Positions 10,610 through 20,790 of a DNA stretch of 64,000 nt are shown piece after piece. This DNA is from Lamellibrachia satsuma. Its lineage: Eukaryota; Annelida; Polychaeta; Sabellida; Siboglinidae. The position numbers and the translations under genes were made by a program. Location: contig BSQZ01000009.1 of NCBI GenBank assembly GCA_033239005.1, positions 7,861,752 through 7,925,751 of the forward strand, written 5' to 3'. The first letter of the stretch is position 1. Each line of letters begins with the position of its first letter. The notes under the pieces are model-generated. The model searched no databases. It saw only the letters and a list, made by a program, of their open reading frames with translations, and had not been told where the DNA came from.

Positions 10610-11490
10610 AGTAATCGTACCATCCTAACAGTTTGGAGACTTTAAAATGTACACATTTATATGCTTAACTTGTTGACGCTTTATTCACCTTTGTTCAATG
10701 CAAAGTTTGAATATAATCTGAGTAGTAGATATTGATTTGTGGCCACAGATGCAGGCTTTACTTATAAATAGTGCATTGTTTATGCATATACTTTAAGACA
10801 CACCATGGAAAAAACTATGGAAAGTCTTAGCTGAGATACATGTCCATGCCAATTTTGTATATGTAGAGAGGGTGTCCATACAATTGTAAAAAAGAACAAC
10901 CAAGAAGAAAAAGGATGGTAGAATTCCTACTGAAACAACACCTTTTCCAAAAACCAATACCTCGATTGATAGAAAATGAAAGTATGCAAACATGCAACAA
11001 TGAACGTAATAATTCATATGCTTTCAGGTGGTTAACGTTTGGTTCTGTACGACCACGGTGCTTACGAAGCAGCAGTTGCCGAACAAAATTACATAAAGGT
11101 AACTGATATGGTTTACATCTACCTGCACCTACTTGTCATAACAAGTCAGAGGAAGTCATAAGAGGGTGCCGTGGGATAATTAAGTTACCCACAGATAATA
11201 CAAAATGCAAAGCTTGGAAAATTGCCATTCTATCAGTGATAACAGTAGCAATGCCATTGCTGCATTGTTTCTCTCCCAAGAGTGTTTATGTATTTTAAGA
11301 ATACTGCTATTGCTTTGTGTGTCGAAATGTGGGTTCTATAAACCTTATGACAGCGGAGACTTTCTGGTGACCCAGTCTCAGGTCTGGTGTATGTCATAGA
11401 GCCCATATTCCTTTGTGACAAATCCTAAACATCAAAGTGTGCCAAACAAGGTTTAATAAATGTAATAAACATCATCCATTTGGCCTTTTC
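10610..11490. other. Unassigned sequence
   Basis: No gene, RNA or repeat was recognised. The short open frames on both strands overlap one another and have no domain signature. Confidence 0.4.

Positions 11491-11532
<42 letters not shown>
11491..11532. repeat. (TA)n microsatellite
   Basis: About 40 bases of alternating TA. It is read through by the reading frame that follows, but is not part of the protein-like portion. Confidence 0.95.
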
Positions 11533-11535
<3 letters not shown>

Positions 11536-11955
11536 CTATTCAAGAGACACATACCATTTGAACCAGTCATGTCAAGAACAAAAATTAGTGAAGATTGGGA
11601 AACAAGAGGTCAAGGCCAAATTGGAAATTTAAAAAAAAAAGCTTTTGATAAATGCCAATCTAAATCATCCTTGTACGAAATGGGTGTGAAAGCGAATAGA
11701 AAAGGCAAGTCCTATCCCACATATTTGGGACAGACAAAAAACGAATGTGGAAGAAAGAGCTCTTACACTGATACCAGGAGTCACAAACGTGAACAGATCA
11801 ATGAGGTACTTAAAGACGCCGGCGTTGTTATGATGAGGAGTGTTAAGCGAACACATGCATCCAAAGTAGAGGCAGATGCGCTACGTAAACACGATTACCC
11901 ATGGAATAAGACCGGACAAGGACGTTCTTATCATCGGAAGTTTAACAAGATTTAA
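11533..11955 (+). pseudogene. GIY-YIG-like domain fragment
   Basis: The open frame that begins at 11437 is protein-like only after the TA repeat. It contains SLYEMGV, then about ten residues later YPTYLGQT, which fits the two tyrosine/glycine strands of the GIY-YIG nuclease fold. It continues with RKSSYTDTRSHKREQI and a C-terminal ADALRKHDYPWNK segment. The arrangement resembles small animal proteins with a lone GIY-YIG-like domain rather than the Penelope endonuclease in this window. The frame stops where the CR1 element's 3' end begins (about 11941), so the element may have landed at its end. It could be an exon, a retrocopy or a mobile-element ORF. The family call is inferred from motif spacing only. 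Confidence 0.45.
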
Positions 11956-12038
11956 CAAGATTTGCCATCCAAGCCAAAGGCCCAGATGGCAAGTGGACAA
12001 GGAAGCCATTGGCTTATCGAGAGTCCAACAATGTTCAC

Positions 12039-13667
12039 CTACTTATAACCCGCCCTCCTGATATATGTGTCAACCTTGTTTTTAAACATATTCACGCTGC
12101 TAGCAGTTACACAATCTGTAGACAATTTGTTCCATTCATTTATTGTCCTCTGTGAGAACGAGTGCTTCCTGATGTCCAATCTACATTGATCCTTTACTAA
12201 TTTTACCTCATGTCCTCTAGTTCTGCTATCCTTCTTGAGTGAGAAAAACATATTTCTGTCAATATTTTCATACCCATTCAATATCTTAAAAACTTCAATA
12301 TGATCTCCTCTTAACCTCCTTGTCTCTAGAGTTGTTAAACCACATTCTTTCAGGCGTTCTTCATAACTAAGGTCTCTCAGTTCTGGAATCATTTTAGTTG
12401 CTCTCCTTTGTATGCGTTCAAGCGTATCTATATCCTTCTTACGATATGGTCTCCATGCTTGTATACAGTATTCTAAATGAGGTCTAACTATTGCTTTATA
12501 AAGAGGTATAATTAACTTTTTTCCCTTGTATGTTATGCTTCTTCTAATCAATCCAAGAATTTGATTACCCTTTGAAGCTGCAATACCACACTGCTCTGAA
12601 ACTTTCATATCAGCGCTTATTGTAACTCCTAAGTCCTTTTCTTTTACAGTAGTACCCAGAACAGTATCTCCCATTTTATAGTTTACATTCAAGTTCCCAT
12701 GTCCTTTATGTAGGCATTTACATTTCCCAAAATTGAATAGCATCTGCCATTTCTCAGACCATTTCACTAATCTGTCTAGATCGTTTTGTAAATGTTGTTT
12801 ATCACCATCAGTATTAACCTTTCTGAACCGTTTTGTGTCATCCGCAAATTTCAGTACGTTACTTGTTATACTGTTGTCCAAGTCATTGATATAAATTAAG
12901 AATAATATAGGTCCTAATACTGATCCTTGAGGCACCCCACTCAAAACCGATTTCCAATTTGAAACTTCTCCATCTACTACAACTCGTTGTCTTCTGTCAG
13001 TCAGCCATTGTTCTATCCAGTCAGTTATGCTATCCCCGATACCATGGGCTTTTAATTTAAGTAGCAATCTTTGATGTGGCACTTTGTCAAAAGCTTTTTG
13101 AAAATCTAAGTAGATAATATCTACTGGCGATCCCACGTCTATCCACTTAGTGATTTCTTCCAAAAAACATAACATATTTGTTAAGCATGACCTTGCTTTA
13201 AGGAATCCATGTTGAGATGAATTTAATAATTTATGCTTAACGAGGAAGTCCACCATATGGTCTTTAATTAACCTTTCTAATAATTTACAAATCACTGACG
13301 TTAAACTCACTGGTCTGTAATTCTCTGACTTATTTCTCGAACCCTTTTTAAATAATGGTATGATGTTTGCTTCTTTCCATTCAAACGGAACAACTCCCTC
13401 TTTTAATGACAAGTTGAATACTCTTGCAAGTGGTATACTGATTTGATCTACTGTTTCCATTAGTAATTTTGGAGGAATCCCATCCACTCCCGGTGATTTG
13501 TTATCCTTCATTGCCTTTATTTTCTTAGCTACCAATTCTGGAGTTACAACTAACGGTCCTAAATATTCAGATTTAGCCCCCTGAAATTTAGCATCAGCAA
13601 CTGGTAATGAACTAATATCTTCTTTGGTAAACACTGAACTGAAGTAACCATTTAGGTCTTCCGCCAT
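12039..13667 (-). CDS. CR1-like ORF2 C-terminus: reverse transcriptase
   Basis: An uninterrupted 542-codon frame covers the whole RT domain. Visible blocks in order are KSPGVDGI (57-64), NYRPVSLTS (116-124), HGF (153-155), YLDFQKAFDKV (186-196, first catalytic Asp), SGVPQGSVLGP (243-253) and FADD (274-277, catalytic pair). The thumb and C-terminal region follow, with ITYKGKKLIIPLYKAIVRPH and HLEYCIQAWRPYRKKDID. The first Met is probably internal to the original ORF2 rather than its true start, because the frame is shifted from the endonuclease frame just upstream. All catalytic residues are present, so the RT itself looks intact. Confidence 0.92.
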   Translation of the reverse strand: MAEDLNGYFSSVFTKEDISSLPVADAKFQGAKSEYLGPLVVTPELVAKKIKAMKDNKSPGVDGIPPKLLMETVDQISIPLARVFNLSLKEGVVPFEWKEANIIPLFKKGSRNKSENYRPVSLTSVICKLLERLIKDHMVDFLVKHKLLNSSQHGFLKARSCLTNMLCFLEEITKWIDVGSPVDIIYLDFQKAFDKVPHQRLLLKLKAHGIGDSITDWIEQWLTDRRQRVVVDGEVSNWKSVLSGVPQGSVLGPILFLIYINDLDNSITSNVLKFADDTKRFRKVNTDGDKQHLQNDLDRLVKWSEKWQMLFNFGKCKCLHKGHGNLNVNYKMGDTVLGTTVKEKDLGVTISADMKVSEQCGIAASKGNQILGLIRRSITYKGKKLIIPLYKAIVRPHLEYCIQAWRPYRKKDIDTLERIQRRATKMIPELRDLSYEERLKECGLTTLETRRLRGDHIEVFKILNGYENIDRNMFFSLKKDSRTRGHEVKLVKDQCRLDIRKHSFSQRTINEWNKLSTDCVTASSVNMFKNKVDTYIRRAGYK

Positions 13668-14907
13668 TAAAAACCCGTGATATTATATTTCCAGCACTGT
13701 CTTCTAGAGGTCCAACCTTGTCTTGTACGTTTTGTTTACTCCTGACATATGCATAAAAACTCTTGCTGTCATTTTTTATGTTACATGCCAGTTTTTGCTC
13801 ATAGCTTCTTTTAGATTGTCTGATTTCAGTTGTAGCTGCATTAAGTGCCTCTTTGTATTTTGCATAGTCTTCTTCCTTTCTGGTACGCCTATAAACCCTC
13901 CACATAGTTTGTTTTAGCATTATTTTTCTAATAGCCTCTTTTGACAAGTGTTTCTTTCTACACCGTTTTCCTTGTTTTCGGAAGGGAACAAATTTATCGA
14001 TGATACTCTCAATTTCATATTTTAGAATATTCCAACATTCAATTGCGGTCTTATTCATCAGCATGTTATTCCAATCTAGCTGTGCTAAATATTTTCTCAT
14101 AGCTTTGTAGTTACCTTTGTGGAAGTTTCTCTTGTACGTTTTCTTATTTTTACTTTCTGATTTTACATTGATGTCAAAATGTATTTGATTATGGTCACTA
14201 TTACCCAATGGTTCAAATATTTTTACATTGTCCACTAATTCTTTTTGTGATGACAAAACTATATCTAATACATTTTCTCCCCTGGTTGGTTCTAGTACGT
14301 GCTGAGTAAGAAAGCTATCCTGGATTAAACATAGAAATTGTTGATCCTCAATCCCTGTGCTCTCTAGAGAATTCCATTGTATGTGTCCATGGTTAAAATC
14401 TCCCATTATGATACATTCCCTTTACTAACTTCCTTTATAGCGTTTTTATTTTTGTGTTGTCCTCTTCGTTTATGTTTGGACTTGGTAAACTAATCCAATA
14501 GTTAATTTTGAATTTCCTGAAACAATTTTGCACCAAACAGCTTCATCGCAATCTGCTTCCCTTTCTAGTTTTATTTCATAAGCCTGAATAGATTCTTTAA
14601 CATATAAAATAACTCCCCCGCCCCTTCTTCCTATTCGATCTTTCCTAAACATTACGTATCCTGTCAGTCCTAATTCAGCATCTGTTATATCTATGTTGGC
14701 CCATGATTCAGTTATACCAATTATGTGAGGGTCAATATCTTCTACCATAATGTTTAATTCGTTTTTCTTATTTACTATGCTCCTTCCATTTAAACATACG
14801 CATCTATAACCTTTTTCAGAGATGTTTTTCGGATGATTTGATATTGATTTATCTGTGCTAGTGGCCTCTTGTTCTGCTTGAGACACCTCTAGGTAACCCC
14901 CCTGCAC
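13612..14907 (-). pseudogene. CR1-like ORF2 N-terminus: APE endonuclease
   Basis: Two minus-strand frames together form the apurinic-type endonuclease. The frame 14907-14470 holds CLNGRSIVNKKNEL and the ITESW motif. The frame 14406-13612 begins MGDFNHGHIQW and carries SDHNQI at residues 70-75, so the GDFN and SDH catalytic blocks are intact. A lesion between 14470 and 14406 separates them. A second frame change near 13670 separates this part from the RT, the last codons here being a shifted tail. The endonuclease would nick target DNA for target-primed reverse transcription. The frame opens without an ATG after a TAA at 14926-14928, overlapping the last codons of ORF1. Confidence 0.85.
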
Positions 14908-14909
14908 TT

Positions 14910-16232
14910 CTAGTTTAAAGAATGTTTACTTCCAAAAATATTTGTCATTGTACCCAAGTCGCTATCTACTGCTGCTGAAAGTTTGTCCGCGAATACTGCC
15001 GCCCCCTTTCCACTTAAATGAAGCCCATCCTTCATGTACATATCTGCCCTCCCAACAAAACTTCCCCATAAATCCACAAATCCAACTTCCTCTTCCCTAC
15101 ACAGCCTCTGGACTAACATGTTAATTGCCATCCCCCGACAATTTCGATATTTGTGACCCCTCCTGCCCATTACAGGTAAAATCCCTGACAGTATTACCTG
15201 CTCAACCCGCGTCTGTTTTAGTGTTCTGACCAACTGCCTATATTTCCTAACTATGGCAGTTGTACCCTCCCTCTCTACGTTATTTGTCCCTACGTGTACT
15301 AAAACAGATCCACCCTTACCCGAGCCTACGATGTTTTTTACCCTCTCAGTTATCGCCTCTATTTTGGCTCCAGGCAAGCAGACCACCACATCATCTCCCT
15401 TGTTTAAGACTCTGTCGGTCTTCCTAACTATCGAATCCCCCACAAACACCCTCGCTCTCTTCCTCACCCCCTCTATCACTGCTGCAGAATAACTCTTCCT
15501 TTCGATCCCCTCCATCACATTCTGTCCTGACCCCTTCCCTCCTGTCTCCCCCACTTCCCACTCCTTTGCTCATGTCTCTCCCACTCCCCTCTCCTTCACT
15601 CCGGTTGTTTTCCCTTCCGTCTCCCCCACTCCCTTCTCCTTCCCTCCTGTCTCCCCTACTCCCCTCTCCTTCACTCCAGTTGTTTTCCATCCCGTCTCCC
15701 CCACTCCCTTCTCCTTCCCTCCTGTCTCCGCTACTCCCCTCTCCTTCACTCCGGTTGTCTTCCCTCCCGTCTCCCCCACTCCCTTCTCCTTCCCTCCTGT
15801 CTCCCCTACTCCCCTCTCCTTCACTCTGGTTGTCTTCCCTCCCGTTCCTTTCCTTCCCGTCTCCTTACGTCCTGTCTCCCTATGACCTGTCACCTTCCCT
15901 CCTCTCAGCTTCCTCCCAGGCTGAGGTGAGCTCTCCCTAGCATCTCTCGTGTCTTTCCCCACTTTATCGTCTACAGTTCCCCCACCGGAACTACTGGCAC
16001 AACTCCCCTGTTCCCTTCCCACCATTGCCACAACGAGCAGCCTCAGCTCTTCCAACTCCACCTCTACTTCCTTCATCCTTGCGCATCCCCTACACTCAAA
16101 ACTAAAACTATCTGCCTGGACCTCAGCCCAGGACTTCTCGCACCCAGACTTGACGAAATCCACCCAGTTACTGCAACTGCCACAAATTAAGTGCCTTGTT
16201 GCCTTTAACTGCCTTTTGCACGGCGCCATCAT
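14910..16232 (-). pseudogene. CR1-like ORF1 (Cys-rich and SGNH domains), one stop
   Basis: One continuous frame of about 440 codons starts MMAPCKRQLK and is interrupted by a single TGA at 15570-15572. Residues 17-50 carry a C17-x2-C20 ... C31 ... C47-x2-C50 pattern, a zinc-finger-like module, followed by a Glu/Leu-rich possible coiled coil (about 53-72). A Lys/Gly/Glu repeat region encoded by 15560-15860 comes next. After the stop lies an SGNH/GDSL-type hydrolase domain with GDS (VFVGDS), GTNN and a D-x2-H block (DGLHLS). Esterase domains of this kind are known in ORF1 of CR1-type LINEs, where they are thought to help with nucleic-acid or membrane interactions. Only the nonsense codon prevents full-length translation. 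Confidence 0.85.
15560..15860. repeat. In-frame tandem repeat inside ORF1
   Basis: Units of about 30 and 60 bp, such as CTTCCCTCCTGTCTCCC and CTCCTTCACTCCGGTTGT on the plus strand, alternate for about 300 bases. On the minus strand they encode repeated GVGETGGK and TTGVKERG peptides. The unit length keeps the frame. The array sits between the Cys-rich and SGNH domains and may be a length-variable basic linker. Confidence 0.9.
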
Positions 16233-16539
16233 ACAATTTAGTTTTAATTAGTTTGCTACGTTAGCCTTGAATAAGGCTGTTTTTGTGATCAAAAGAACAC
16301 TTTAGGCTAAAAATCCTGCCACCTAGCGAATACGGAGAACACTGTGTAACAAAACAACGAAGTCAGTGTGTACTAATTTACGCTAAAATCCTGCTGTTAA
16401 TTCCTTTTTACCGAAAACGTTGACTACCACTATGTCAGATATTACCTTATGTATGTAATTAAAGTAAATAAATCACTTTATCTTATATATATATATATTA
16501 GCCAATGTAAACGATAGCTCGATGCACGGGTTGAATGAC

Positions 16540-16895
16540 CTGTAAACAAACTCCCTTTTATCACTCGTTGAGTTTGAATCCGGGAAAAAAAAATACTACC
16601 TCTGTTAACAACAACGGTTTCTTAATATATGTCTACAAGAAGTTGGTGAACAATATATGTATAATACTAATACTTATTCTAACCAATATTCAATGTTACT
16701 GACTATTCACTGTTATCTCAATTTTCGAATTGTAAACACCCCTATTAACGCTCGCTGAATTCCCTGACAGAATCTGAAACTAACTTACTCTAAAATACTC
16801 CCTCTGACTAATAATTAACAAAACCTGTTTCCTAATATATGTCTACAATACGTTTGTGTATAATATATATGCAATAGTAATACTTATTCTATTTG
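16540..16895 (-). repeat. About 210-bp tandem duplication, possible CR1 5' UTR
   Basis: Two related units share CTAATATATGTCTACAA (about 16620 and 16831) and AATACTTATTCTA (about 16665 and 16877), offset by about 211 bases. On the minus strand they lie upstream of ORF1. Tandem promoter monomers upstream of ORF1 are known in some LINEs, but whether these belong to the element is inference. Just beyond, at about 16910-16955, a 23-base unit (TTTCTGCAAATGATCTACAC) is directly duplicated. Confidence 0.5.
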
Positions 16896-16959
16896 ATATT
16901 CCGCGTATTTCTGCAAATGATCTACACCAAATTTCTGCAAATGATCTACACCAAATTCA

Positions 16960-17615
16960 AGTCGCTGCACCAAGTCCAAGTCCAAGTTACCTGATGAAGT
17001 TGGTTAGAAGGGTAAAATTATATCTAACATGGCATTCTGATGGTTCAACATTGGGATATAAACGCTGCAACGCAGATCGACCAATTCGCTTCCCTTAAAC
17101 TAGCTAAAATATTTATACAATTGACTAATAATATACTGGACTTTCATATTCAGGCAAATAGGTAGTATTTAATGACACCTTTTACAGTGTATCTACACAT
17201 GTTCCAAATAATAATAATGTTACAAATTATGCATTTGTGTAATGTTCAGCTAGTATTTTGCCATATCATTGCTATACCTAAGAATGACTAAACGCATACA
17301 TGGATATTACAATGTAATGATATTTGCAGCATACATGTGTATTGCATATTATGATTTTGAGCTATGGTTATCATTGATCTAATATATATAGTTACCGCCT
17401 CAGAATGTAAAATTTTGGGAATAAACATAAATTATACAAATTTGGTTTAACTTTAATCAATAATGTACACGAATCTAATTAAATATAATATTATATGAAG
17501 TTGTTCCTATCTTTTTCACATGGACAATCTTAATATATTGTTTGTGCATTGGTAAACCATGTTCATAAAATATTTGTTTACTGGATTAAAATTAATCACT
17601 GGATGCATTCTTAAC
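16960..17615. other. Unassigned AT-rich sequence
   Basis: No gene or mobile element is recognisable. Confidence 0.4.
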
Positions 17616-17618
17616 TTA

Positions 17619-17974
17619 GGCCGTGTTCACATACAATGTTAATCCGCATTAGGATGCGGATCCCAATTTGGGTAGCGCAATGTGAACACCCTTAATCCGT
17701 ATTAAGCTACCCGAATTCTAATGTGGGAAAACAGGTGAATTAGGATGCGGATTAGCCAATGTGAACGCTCCATTTGCCTTGATTCGGCAATGGCGGCGTT
17801 GCTGCATGACAGAGGGCTGTAGTCTCCGTACGAGTGCATATGACCCGGACATCACGCCCTCTGGTGCACTAATTTGGTTAGCGGTTTAATCCGGCTTAAC
17901 TCGGTGTATGTAAATAGAGCCAAATTAGTTGATCCGCATCATAATCCGGCTGAAAATGAGATGTGAAACCGGCC
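17619..17974. mobile_element. PIF/Harbinger-type MITE
   Basis: The 356-bp element begins GGCCGTGTTCACAT and ends ATGTGAAACCGGCC, imperfect terminal inverted repeats. It is flanked by TTA on both sides (17616-17618 and 17975-17977), the TWA target duplication expected of PIF/Harbinger. The inner sequence repeats AATCCGCAT and GATGCGGAT in both orientations near the ends. No coding capacity; presumed non-autonomous. Confidence 0.75.
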
Positions 17975-17987
17975 TTAAACATTAAAC

Positions 17988-18130
17988 CCTACTGCATTCA
18001 GTCAGTACCCAGTCTGCGGTGATAACCCAGTGGGAGCTGTCCTGCTGCAAGTGGCACTCCACATAGTTGTCTCCCTCTTCTCCTACCTCCTTCCCCTCCC
18101 CCATGCATCCCCCCCACTGTAACAAGTGCG
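17988..18130. repeat. Dispersed repeat B, copy 2, first part
   Basis: Similar to about 6036-6185. The copy breaks off near 18135 and resumes at 18815, with a minisatellite-bearing segment of about 680 bp between the two halves. Confidence 0.7.
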
Positions 18131-18244
18131 CAGATGATGATGAGATGCCAACTTCCAATGATAAGTCGGAGTAATGATGTTATGGCAAAGTCCCAATGGC
18201 GACTGACGAATGTGGTCACGGTAAACGTTGAAGGTGTTTGCGGA

Positions 18245-18530
18245 GGAGTGTATGGGGGTATCCACTCTCCCACTGTGTGGAGTGTATTGGGGTATCCCCT
18301 CTCCCACTGTGTGGAGTGTATTGGCGTATCCACTCTCCCACTGTGTGGAGTGTATTGGGGTATCCCCTCTCCTATTGTGGGGAGTGTATGGGGGTATCCC
18401 CTCTCCCACTGTGGGGAGTGTATGGGGGTATCCCCTCTCCTACTGTGGGGAGTGTATAGGGGTATCCCCTCTCCCACTGTGAGAGTATATGGGGGTATCC
18501 CCTCTCCCACTGTGGGGAGTCTGGAATGGA
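18245..18530. repeat. 34-bp minisatellite, about 8 copies
   Basis: The unit is close to GGGGTATCCCCTCTCCCACT followed by GTGGGGAGTGTATG, with a few variants (GTGTGGAG, GCGTATCC). The overlapping open frames on both strands are translations of the repeat. Confidence 0.95.
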
Positions 18531-18814
18531 TGCTCTGTGATGCGTCATTTAAGAGTCTTCTGAGCACCAATTTGGGTTCCCCAAAATTAAGTTGTTTTTA
18601 AAGAAAAATATTAATAATTTTCAACAAACATCAAGATTTCATGCCTTATCAAATGGTTGTATAATTAGATGACAGACTTTCATTCCAATGTTGCAAAATG
18701 TGCATAAAATCATCATCATCAAGAATGTGGATTATAGATAGAATTGATGTACATTTATAAAAAGAATGTATACTGCATCATGAAACATGAACAACATTCA
18801 CTGTCTTAAACACA

Positions 18815-18905
18815 ACCAGAAAAACCACAATGGGGCACCAACTGGAGGACATCATAGATGGGCATCAACACTGCCGTAGGAGGGCATGAATGGCCACAAC
18901 TAGTG
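18815..18905. repeat. Dispersed repeat B, copy 2, second part
   Basis: AACCAGAAAAACCACAATGG through GGAGGGCATGA matches about 6233-6303, completing the copy whose first part is at 17988-18130. Confidence 0.7.
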
Positions 18906-19794
18906 AAGCATGTAACTTCTGAGTTGACCCCTTTGTAACCCGAGGATCCATCTTAGAATCAGGTTATACCAGTCTCCATAGTGTCACCAATATTCATATT
19001 CATTCCTGTCACCTCCACGCAGACATGGCTGTCAACCAATGACAGCTGTATAAAAGGGCGAAAGTATGAGGTTAAATAATTTAACTTCCCTCTGTGAGTA
19101 CATAGCAGACTTTCCAAGTGTCCGGATATGGCGGGAGATCTCCAGCTTTTTGGTCATTTATCAAACATGCTCCCGGTCTCCCCATTTCAAAAACAATCTC
19201 CTGCTTTTGTCATATTTTATTTTATAATTTTTATGATTTTCTGGGTTGATTAAATATATTTATATACGATTTATGTCTGCCACAACTTCATCAAATATGT
19301 GAACAAATGTAGCATAGCAAAGTACATCTGAATGACAACATTCTTGAGATTATAATATTTTTATCATCTGCTGTTCACTTCACCAAAACCCATGACAACA
19401 GCAGTCAGCGTGGATGGAACGTATATCAAACAGTGGCTCCACATTCGAGTCTTTTTAATTAGGCTTACATACGTCTTAACAAGCGGTAAGTTCTGCTTTA
19501 ACCATCTTCCATCGACATGCTGCATTGCATTCAAAGCACGGATGGTTGCCAAACATGCAGCGCAGTTAGGCACAAATTGTGTGCCTGCTGAATTAAGTAG
19601 TTTTTTCTGTAATCCACACCTGACGTTTTGACCTTGTTATATGGGCCCAGTTCAGACAGACTGCTATAAATGCGGAGGTCACAAACTACAATCTTCTTAC
19701 AAAATATGACAAACACACCTGAAAGGACATGATAAATACACCTATGGTTACATGACAGAAATACGGGGGGGGGGGTCACCCGACCAACACAACA
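18906..19794. other. Unassigned sequence
   Basis: No gene was recognised. A 12-base G run lies at about 19766-19777. Open frames at 19364-19881 on both strands have no domain signature. Confidence 0.4.
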
Positions 19795-20790
19795 TGGTGC
19801 TCTTGCCATTGCTTTGAGTAGTGGGGCTGTCACAAATCTCCAGGAGTGACGATCACACCTTACAAACACATATGCAGGCACATGACAGACACACTAGCAT
19901 AAATATATATCTAACAAACAAACTTGCAGGCATGTGGTATACACAGCTACAGTTACACGACAAACACACACGAAAGAATATGAAAAACACACCTGTGATT
20001 AGATGACAAAAACACCTACAGGTACACAAGAAACATCTGCAGTTGCATGAACAAACACACCTGCAGTGTCATGTCAAACAACTGTGTGACAAATTATATA
20101 CCTGGAGACAAAAAACACTCATTTGCAGTTGAATCACAGACACATTTGTGGCAAAATGCATGACAAACAATCACAGTTACATGAGAAACATAATATGTGT
20201 GAGATATACATATGTAAGCACATGACAAACACACCTGCTTAACACATGTGACGTCACATGACAAACATACTTGCATATATGTAACAACACACTTTATAGC
20301 ACATGACAAACACACCTGCATATGCATAACAAACACATGTGAGGGCACCTGACAAACACACAAGCATATACACAACAAACACACATGCATATATACACAA
20401 CAAACACACGAGGGCAATACAAACACACCTGCATATATACACAATAAACACACGTGGGCAATACAAACACAAGCGAGCATACATAAAAATTATTTATGCA
20501 CCTGTAGCCAAATGACAGCAAACAACCAGTCATTATTATCACCAAATCTGACGCAGGTATTCCCAGGTTACTATGCACATTACACATGGCATACCACCAC
20601 ATGTTCTCCATCACCAGACCCTAAAAACACCCCAATGCTCCCATCTCCACCAGACAGAAATATAAACAACGCTGACATGTCACCACGCAGTAATGCAAAA
20701 CTCACAACCCGTAGTTGGGCTATACTCTTACCAGTGCTTTGAATAAAGGGGCTCTCACAAATCTCCAGGAGTTAGTGTCACACACAGCCA
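19795..20790. repeat. ACAAACACACC-rich array between duplicated flanks
   Basis: The flanks 19795-19860 and 20722-20787 are similar (CTTTGAGTAGTGGGGCTGTC and CTTTGAATAAAGGGGCTCTC, both followed by ACAAATCTCCAGGAGT). Between them, about 19860-20500 is a degenerate array of words such as GACAAACACACCTGCA and ATACACAACAAACACAC with no strict period. The Cys/Val-rich minus-strand frames here are repeat artefacts. Confidence 0.75.

Larger units (their letters stand above)
11941..16480 (-). mobile_element. CR1-like non-LTR retrotransposon, near full length
   Basis: On the minus strand the order is candidate 5' UTR, ORF1 (Cys-rich region, repeats, SGNH hydrolase), ORF2 (endonuclease, reverse transcriptase) and a short 3' UTR. 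The 3' end is a 10-bp tandem repeat (AAATCTTGTT-type, two copies at 11941-11963), and the same end recurs in the truncated copies at 23 kb, 34-35 kb, 51 kb and 61 kb. Terminal short tandem repeats instead of poly(A) are typical of the CR1/L2 group. The coding part carries only one nonsense codon and two frame breaks, so it is a fairly young copy. The 5' boundary is uncertain. Confidence 0.85.

Noticed and set aside
15566..15940. 124-codon Ser/Pro/Leu plus-strand frame
   Set aside because: Antisense of the in-frame repeat in the CR1-like ORF1.
17998..18601. 190- and 155-codon frames on opposite strands
   Set aside because: Both are produced by the 34-bp minisatellite and repeat B; they overlap almost completely.
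20094..20614. Cys/Val-rich minus-strand frames resembling secreted peptides
   Set aside because: They derive from the ACAAACACACC-rich array.
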